Virus record (IMG/VR): IMGVR_UViG_3300035698_013479
Span: 1-27,291 of that record
DNA: 27,291 nt
Origin: a virus
Reading direction: 5' to 3' (one strand)
Shown: in pieces, positions 24,501-27,291 of the stretch
Layout of the letters: each line of letters opens with the position of its first letter
How positions within the stretch are numbered: the first letter of the stretch is position 1
Program-made: the position numbers and the translations under genes
Notes under the pieces: generated by a model
Databases searched by the model: none
What the model was told of the DNA's origin: nothing
The model's input: only the letters and a program-made list of their open reading frames with translations

Positions 24501-27291
24501 AGCATGGAGTTGCTGGCTGGTGAGATACCGGATTATGTGACCTTGCGCCCAATTTCTGATTATGTAAGCGAAGAAACGGCAGGGACACAATACCGAAGAT
24601 CCATAACCGATCTATCAGAATCGGCACCGGGCAAATTAGCAGGGGTCAACCAAAGTATTGAAAACCTTGAAAAAGAACTGCAAACAGCACAAGAGGAAGT
24701 CAACGCCCCGTTTGCAGATGAAGAACGGTTGAAAGAGGTTATCACAAGGTCGAAAGAAATCAATTCGGCCATTGATGAACTGAATAAACCGAAGGAAGGC
24801 ACAGGGATAATCGACAAACTGTCAGAGGAACGCGGGTCTTTTTCTTTAGAAGAAAGCCCTGGACCTGATCAACGGGAAGTCCTCGGCAGGCACATAGACT
24901 CCTTTATGTACTGGATAGTGGACAAAAACAGACCGATACAGTCCATACAAAAGAAACTCTCCGAAGTTACCGAAGATATCGACCTGTTCTTGCAGGAAAC
25001 CCAGAGACCCAAGGTTGCGGCTGCAAAAATAAAGGCGGTATGGACAAACGAGATATCCCCGATGCTGGAAAAAATGGCCAAGTCCGGTGTTGAAATTCTG
25101 GACCTTGAAGAATATGCCCATGCTAAACATGCCAGCGAAGCCAATGTAGCCTTAAGGCTTTCAAACTCGAAGCGATACCTTGATGCCCTGGTCGCGGTTC
25201 TTCCGAAAAAGCAAACCCTTGATTTCCGTAAAAAAGTTGCCGGGGCAGAGAAAACATATCAGGTTGCTATCAGTCAAACATTCGGAGCAAAAGCCGGAAA
25301 GATAGCCATACCAAGGATATACAACGAGCTACTCGATGAAGGCTTTAATGCGTTTGACGAAGCGGAAAAGGTAAAGAAACTAAAAGACCGATGGGACACT
25401 TTCTCTGAAAGGCCTTCTGGCATGTCAGATGCAGAAGCAACGGCGATACTGCTTAAACACAAAAACAATACAGAAATAGAGCGCATACGTGTAATGCTTT
25501 CCAATATTAACGGCAATAAACTCGATGTCTTGCGAGACTCAGGAGTGCTTCCGGAAGATGAATACCATGCGATAAACGACAGGTTTAAGTTTTACGTCCC
25601 GTTGTACCGAGAAGGGTTTGACGATAAGGGATCCGGAACCGGGAGAGGATTGCAACCAGCGGGGAGAGCCGTAAAAACACGCGGGGGATCAACCAGGCAG
25701 GTTATTAATATCCTTGCGAACTCTGTTTCAAATTACGAGAGCGCCATTGCCCGGGCCGAAAAAGCGGAGTCGGCTAAGACGCTCCTGAACCTGATTAGAG
25801 AAAATCAAGACCCGGACCTCTGGGCGATAAAGAAAGAGAAAAAAGCCCCGAGATATGACAGGGCCGGCAATATACGAATGTACCCTGATTTATTCAGCGT
25901 AGCACCTAACGAGATGAGAATAATGGTGGCCGGCGAGCAGCACCTTATTGAAGTCAACAGGGACAACAAAAACGCTATGCTGATGCTGAAAACCCTAAAG
26001 GCCGAAGACAATATGTCAGGCCCGTTCATGGGAGCCCTTTCAAAAATCAATAGATGGTTGGCCAGAATAAACACATCCTGGTCCCCTGAATTTATTATAA
26101 CAAACTTCATAAGGGACATTCAGACAGCAGGGATTAACATACACGACACCGGAGTGGCGCCTAAGCAGGTGTTTTCGGGTGCAGTTAAGGGAGCGAAGGC
26201 CATATATCGTGTTGAGCGTGAAAACCGATCAGGCGACGAATTAGAGGCCGTGTATGACCGATTCAAGTTGGCTGGTGGCAAGATAGGGTGGGCTGATGTT
26301 CATGGGAGCATAGAAAAGCTTGCTGGAAAGATAACCAAAGAGCTCGAAACCTTGTCAGGAAAGCGACCCATTAGAAAAACGGTATCGGGCTGGCTGCAAT
26401 GGGTAGAGGACGCGAATACATCAATTGAAAACGGTATCAGGCTCCACGTTTTTAAGATAGCCACAGAGCAGGGCATGAGCGATAAAAAATCTGCCCAGAT
26501 AGCTTCTGATATAACGGTTGATTTCACAAAGAAGGGTGCTGCCGGTCCCGTCATAAACTCTCTGTATCTTTTTGCAAACGCCGGGATCCAGGGATCATAT
26601 AGAATATTGAGGGCAACAGCTAAAAGCAAAACCATTCGATATAAGATTATCCCTGGTATTATCGCGGGAGGTTTTCTTATCGGGTTGCTAAACGATTCTG
26701 CTGGTGATGATGACGATGGCGAGAGCTATTACAGTAAATTAGAAGACCACACCAAAGAGCGCAACATGATTATCATGCTCCCCGGCACAAAGGGTAAATA
26801 CGTCAAGATACCACTACCATGGGGATATAATTTTGTCTCAAACATAGGTACCGAAGCGGCAAGGGCCTTTACGGAAAACAATTATAAACCAATGCTTGGC
26901 GCTGTAAGGTTAGCATCGATTTTCGCAGGAGCATTTAACCCGGTTCAGTCCGGAACGTTGTTACAAACGCTGGCTCCGACAGTAGCCGACCCGTTTGTAA
27001 TGGTTGCTGAGAACAAGAATTGGTTTGGTGGTCCGTTGATGCCCGATAAAAACTCATTTGAAAAAGTACCTACCCCGGACTCACAAAGGTACTGGAAGTC
27101 TGCCAGCACACCTTCTAAATGGGTAGCAGGACGGCTTAACGATCTAACGGGTGGGAGCAAGGTGCGCAAGGGAGCCATTGACGTATCCCCTGAAACCCTT
27201 GACCTCATATTAGATACCGCAGGCGGGTCAATGCTAAGATTCTTTAGCAATACGTTTGAAATTCCCTCTCGGCTTATAAGAAAAGAAGAAA
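15528..27291 (+). CDS. Giant polyvalent virion protein with methyltransferase and helicase, 3' partial (at least 3921 aa)
   Basis: One open frame runs to the window edge. Domains in order: a double GYSDQEI/GYTDQEI motif (residues 8-43); a hydrophobic region (about 210-395); ParB/ddrB-like (755-823, IILDGNHGIIDGTQRVNAA); inorganic-pyrophosphatase-like (865-1000, AHVKVQGLDIAIENPEGSTR); possible RelA/SpoT-like (1110-1285); disordered linker (1287-1485); N6-adenine methyltransferase (from about 1495; ILEPAAGVGYYFG near 1604, SNVPF near 1670); SF2/SNF2-like helicase (VGSGKT near 2285, VDEAHHF near 2448, EIEQRNGRVFRQG near 2779); long helices; LPD38-like C-terminus (about 3485-3915). The methyltransferase-helicase pair is DarB-like, the anti-restriction type carried in virions. 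No ribosome binding site is evident; translation probably depends on coupling. Codons 1287-1485 overlap two embedded genes. Confidence 0.9.
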   Translation, partial: MFNYQGAKNSGYSDQEITDFLGFNYAGALRAGYTDQEIDGLLNKPAIDVPIPEEGALKQIPRGLTHGTIGVAESAGTALQYAGERIRPPDRSKPIPASDMPADPDTKWKMMTPGQRGAAAVEISKNQEAGMSDVESYGKAVSGEFAQAPKGVQQVESVVDPIREKVGLAMGDIGKTASSYWEEKAKPFGPPPSIEGKNVIDNPELLHDATWWAYNVSDMVPALAAAAAPGAAAYKTINVAGNAMRLTPQIISGLSRFGAAVTAGTAAGGLEATQTYKQVLEQGGSEEEAARASEAMGLFVAGLNSLSFGTMLGKAGTGFLKKARHLGLSGVVEGLTEGAEEPSEVAAKLIAKAVTGQKMPDNIQELFIESLKDAATVAPIAAVTGVAGGGGMLFNRGDEIDLTNKPNTQVVDEINKLVSDTVEPAEGQPGVAAQPAQEEQKQGLEVPTNYDEVFKPVIDKMNAEDVATQTATEDEQRRVGLEQVMSGVGQITETSGKSAQESAQAINVETEIASNEESRQQISNEAEIKKEVGDIEMAGSGDLMRARELFRFNDRKDLVGMIDAEFKRRKAKPAPRQALPDIETETKKESKVSTMAGALNAMGGLNPENLREDLTYTNKTVGRVLKKKGITRDEANSQLAKDNYILPSEDIFDILESNPDRLKDGKLDDKAITKYQKEQAAKLKDEVVEPTKAEMEADPTLADGFPELAKTYKIKPKDPKAIDSIALTNQVKKIHHDEADFDDGNLRERITENENYTLKEVPLNKIDAEEWAVDPDLVKEYAALPKEGAPPIILDGNHGIIDGTQRVNAAKANGEKSIKAYLPTESKPDTSFDFGANIDTQAQEAATSPKNDLPEPTIPQQEAGNYKKAHVKVQGLDIAIENPEGSTRKGVSRDGKEWKTTMKGAHYGYFKRTEGKDGDQVDVFVSRGLKKKRYDAYIIDQVDPKTGKLDEAKVMVGFPSIEKAEKAYLSNYEKGWQGLGNITEVSIDDLKAWLNKGKQTKPYAPLGEKPATESKSWDELKDGDVFPDSMNNRKLKLIKKGIKRKYEAQALADENKGSVWIDKKKWAVVTDVETVTEVKTAAKALPAEAKITNPIDTTLPPAEKAKALKKLSEENEPIVQEIMDRITKELDIETKASFKEQASIISKAQRPEIREQKSWFDVEHVRDSYRFKAVAKNFEDYVAIANILTDASVEIIKLDTAKMLKPKEWGWRFAAFDLKMPNGQLVEFYSALQEEEAAKKAGNHDLFEKWRDYSKAQLRNKEILPEYEKDLETSYNKYEDAWKSALQRLGLSGSEAAASWNKVSASLESITRSKLSLRSSAVKAPTDQAPSSLIKPEEGNRAESKTIARPVSLSTETNIGVPPDNKVSTKEPVVNPLTKAEKDNTIKQEDKTPSPKEVQDANQEPDVNRDSRKRTPKETPAKDVQGVEGKRKPAETSSEPSREPLPGVRADDRQRSPGPRSARSSRPADIRPKRGRTASSRNFRIKDDSALEEGGKVAKYDRNVAAIKLLKKIEQANRKATPKEQTVLSMYVGWGGMPEAFKEYYSSYSTSEKPWENRNAELKELLTEDEYSSAKRSTPNAHFTTPKVIDFMYKSLDRMGFKGGKILEPAAGVGYYFGKLPTNWRNNQLSGVELDSVSGRIAQQLYQGADIRVEGYEEAKLPDNYFDLVVSNVPFANYKPYDSRYSKHKFQLHDYYFAKSIDKVRPGGMVAFITSTGTLDKKDKMMRKYMKKRAALVAAFRFPSETHKKMAKTEVTTDVLFFRKLNTDETPTGIDFIDAGSIDFENNYGGTSSGRINQYYLDNPDKMLGEIGQDKLQYRRPALYLKDRDLNQLMTEAVKSVPKNTYKKQTNKATEPIKAEMIAAPDEIKNLALFERDGNFYQKNNGRAKPIKTSPKHHGRMRGMLGIRTSLRVLYRDQLKGNDGKLQKNLKNLNSKYDKFVKEYGYIGYGKENRELFYRDPEWPRLLALEDYNPETKTATKTDVFSKSTIAKYEPIKKADNAEHALLASLFDQGGIDWDHMSAIAGQSIEALQGELYGRVNLTPEGRWVVSDEYLTGNVRSKLEHAEGAYQAETDPAIKKWYGQNVKALKSALPKDISPSKITARLGSSWVPTKTIEDFMKEMIDAEKFSIRYVPEIAAWRLEKEKSGYNWYRADSTKTTKTWGTNRKGADDLLMLALNMKQPKVYDRFDDKSVLNKTETLLAEQKQQEIKAHFEEWIWKDADRREKLSRIYNDTHNNIKNRTYDGSHLPDTFPGMVPTVKLRSFQKDVVWRILQANNVLIDHVVGSGKTFSMIASAMELKRMGFAKKPIFVVPKSIISQWGSEFNKLYPAAKVFVADLTTNKRNESMSRIAHGDWDAVIVTEPQFSRLPMSSKAQADFIQSQVNDLERAIWREQKENIEAGRKAQDRIVKELEKKKLSLTAKLRELLDKPKDNTLTFEELGVDYMFVDEAHHFKNLFFTSQMARIPGVGANKDVAKSTDMFLKSQYLTKLNNGRGVVFATGTPISNSISEMYTMMRYLAFDTLKDNGTEMFDSWAGTFGNIVTDYEITPTGAGFRTHSRFREFSNLPELQATYKEIADTVSAEDVSAYIKIPTHSGGKVKIIAAEPSEAQREYIADLVGRMEAIAGGQVDPREDNALKVTTDGLKCALDIRLVVPGEKDNPTGKLSLAATEITKIYKETKKVKGTQFVFIDHNAPKKAWNAYDELKSKLIELGVKKEEISFIHDGGNSDTKREAILDRVRNGRTRVIFGSTMKLGEGVHAPHRAVAIHHIIAPWKPAEIEQRNGRVFRQGNMNETVAEYRYVTKESFDAYMWQLLENKAKFIEQVKKDHVERKTEGDIGSAALSAAEVKALASGNPMVLEKVKIDSELQILHAKHSKWQDDKWQLERDIDADRMWSFPHRIESLKGRRQKYEDTVATLDENPIKDRTDFKMVIGGVEFTDRKKARQIIVDKFKALTKEGVEEYADIAQYRGLNITVKPAISKKKEGNQLMSMELLAGEIPDYVTLRPISDYVSEETAGTQYRRSITDLSESAPGKLAGVNQSIENLEKELQTAQEEVNAPFADEERLKEVITRSKEINSAIDELNKPKEGTGIIDKLSEERGSFSLEESPGPDQREVLGRHIDSFMYWIVDKNRPIQSIQKKLSEVTEDIDLFLQETQRPKVAAAKIKAVWTNEISPMLEKMAKSGVEILDLEEYAHAKHASEANVALRLSNSKRYLDALVAVLPKKQTLDFRKKVAGAEKTYQVAISQTFGAKAGKIAIPRIYNELLDEGFNAFDEAEKVKKLKDRWDTFSERPSGMSDAEATAILLKHKNNTEIERIRVMLSNINGNKLDVLRDSGVLPEDEYHAINDRFKFYVPLYREGFDDKGSGTGRGLQPAGRAVKTRGGSTRQVINILANSVSNYESAIARAEKAESAKTLLNLIRENQDPDLWAIKKEKKAPRYDRAGNIRMYPDLFSVAPNEMRIMVAGEQHLIEVNRDNKNAMLMLKTLKAEDNMSGPFMGALSKINRWLARINTSWSPEFIITNFIRDIQTAGINIHDTGVAPKQVFSGAVKGAKAIYRVERENRSGDELEAVYDRFKLAGGKIGWADVHGSIEKLAGKITKELETLSGKRPIRKTVSGWLQWVEDANTSIENGIRLHVFKIATEQGMSDKKSAQIASDITVDFTKKGAAGPVINSLYLFANAGIQGSYRILRATAKSKTIRYKIIPGIIAGGFLIGLLNDSAGDDDDGESYYSKLEDHTKERNMIIMLPGTKGKYVKIPLPWGYNFVSNIGTEAARAFTENNYKPMLGAVRLASIFAGAFNPVQSGTLLQTLAPTVADPFVMVAENKNWFGGPLMPDKNSFEKVPTPDSQRYWKSASTPSKWVAGRLNDLTGGSKVRKGAIDVSPETLDLILDTAGGSMLRFFSNTFEIPSRLIRKEE
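19385..19603 (-). CDS. Embedded antisense small gene (72 aa) inside the giant gene
   Basis: On the minus strand, AGGAGG (19616-19611) lies seven bases before ATG 19603. The product begins MLVSVDKDTGRAMVLDSARL, continues GAWSVGAFTADDLKDNFERV, and ends in SDPLNPNL. It has an ordinary globular composition with tryptophan, phenylalanines and alternating hydrophobics, whereas the giant frame here encodes disordered linker. The longer ORF start at 19678 would run through the promoter region and lacks such a site. Third codon positions coincide with those of the giant frame. I do not recognise the family. It is divergent from the 85-aa gene at 19726, which suggests a two-gene accessory or regulatory cassette. 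Confidence 0.65.
   Translation of the reverse strand: MLVSVDKDTGRAMVLDSARLPSSGLIKEDGAWSVGAFTADDLKDNFERVIDSKEAETLFHEAAASDPLNPNL
19616..19662. promoter_or_regulatory. Operator-like cluster of TTGTCA/TGACAA half-sites
   Basis: TTGTCAACCCATTGACAA (19645-19662) is a perfect palindrome with 7-bp arms and a 4-bp centre. A further copy, TGACAACA (19616-19623), is an exact inverted match to TGTTGTCA (19643-19650). The three half-sites cover both divergent -35 elements and the start of the antisense ribosome binding site. A regulator of both embedded genes could bind here. Part of the symmetry follows simply from two TTGACA hexamers lying back to back. Confidence 0.5.
19623..19651 (-). promoter_or_regulatory. 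Antisense promoter for the 72-aa gene
   Basis: On the minus strand a perfect TTGACA (19651-19646) is followed by a 17-bp spacer and TACCTT (19628-19623), a 3/6 match to TATAAT. Transcription would begin close to the ribosome binding site, leaving a very short leader, so the -10 assignment is less certain than the -35. Confidence 0.45.
19656..19684 (+). promoter_or_regulatory. Internal promoter for the 85-aa gene
   Basis: A perfect TTGACA (19656-19661), a 17-bp spacer and TACTAT (19679-19684, 4/6 match to TATAAT) form a good sigma70-type promoter inside the giant gene. The start of transcription would be near 19691, which leaves a normal leader before the AAAGGAGGT site at 19712-19720 and ATG 19726. 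Confidence 0.6.
19726..19983 (+). CDS. Embedded sense-strand small gene (85 aa), other frame of the giant gene
   Basis: AAAGGAGGT (19712-19720), the full complement of the 16S 3' end, lies six bases upstream of the AGGAGG core-spaced ATG 19726. The product begins MLIKSLMSTGIAAREHLKKH, continues RPKMFKELRGSGNLQKHLLS, and ends in VADQLIYVPSEEEQPVLGIS-G. It is a compact, amphipathic helical protein resembling small hypothetical proteins with an 'H-x-P/RPKMF-x-EL' core that I associate with mobile elements, without a named function. In the same DNA the giant frame reads an arginine-, proline- and serine-rich disordered stretch, so this frame is probably the older one. A promoter lies at 19656-19684. 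The stop is at the point where the canonical methyltransferase-domain start (NFRIKDD) begins in the giant frame. Confidence 0.75.
   Translation: MLIKSLMSTGIAAREHLKKHRPKMFKELRGSGNLQKHLLSLQESHSQVYGQMIDNGAQDHEAREVADQLIYVPSEEEQPVLGISG

Noticed and set aside
1-27291. CRISPR arrays, tRNA genes, insertion sequences, or phage attachment sites
   Set aside because: No regularly spaced repeats, cloverleaf-like sequences, transposase-like ORFs with terminal inverted repeats, or integrase gene were seen by eye.

Overview
This window is part of the virion-gene region of a tailed double-stranded DNA phage or prophage. All genes except one small embedded gene lie on the + strand, many start codons overlap the preceding stop, and Shine-Dalgarno sequences are strong. 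The set of scaffold, HK97-type major capsid protein, adaptor and stabilisation-type tail proteins, internal proteins and one enormous protein points to a short-tailed (podovirus-like) phage of a Gram-negative-type bacterium. The host cannot be fixed from the sequence; moderate GC and the small-gene style would fit a Desulfobacterota-like host, but that is a weak guess. Terminase, portal and replication genes are not in the window.

Layout: 1-2512 holds nine small, tightly coupled genes of unknown function. 2478-3591 is a self-contained unit: an extended -10 promoter with an inverted repeat, a beta-helix protein gene and a strong intrinsic terminator. 3687-7944 is the head module: scaffold, major capsid gene split by a group I intron carrying a LAGLIDADG endonuclease gene, a small decoration-like protein, and a further small protein, with strong hairpins between genes. 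7948-12740 holds adaptor and tail proteins with inserted beta domains and a LamG-type lectin domain. 12759-15526 holds three putative internal or ejected virion proteins. 15528 to the window end is one uninterrupted reading frame of at least 3,921 codons, open at the 3' edge.

The giant protein is of the 'polyvalent protein' type: hydrophobic N-terminal region, ParB/ddrB-like domain, inorganic-pyrophosphatase-like domain, a possible RelA/SpoT-like domain, a DarB-like N6-adenine methyltransferase, an SF2/SNF2-like helicase, long helical regions and an LPD38-like C-terminal region. By analogy it is probably packaged in the virion and injected to protect incoming DNA.

The most unusual structure is at 19385-19983. 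Inside the giant gene, in a linker between the RelA-like and methyltransferase domains, sits what looks like an intact divergent pair of small genes (72 aa on -, 85 aa on +), each with a near-perfect ribosome binding site and with back-to-back TTGACA -35 elements forming an 18-bp palindrome. The giant frame reads straight through this cassette as about 199 codons of disordered, nearly aromatic-free linker. This looks like capture of a gene pair, or of a former intergenic region, by overprinting.
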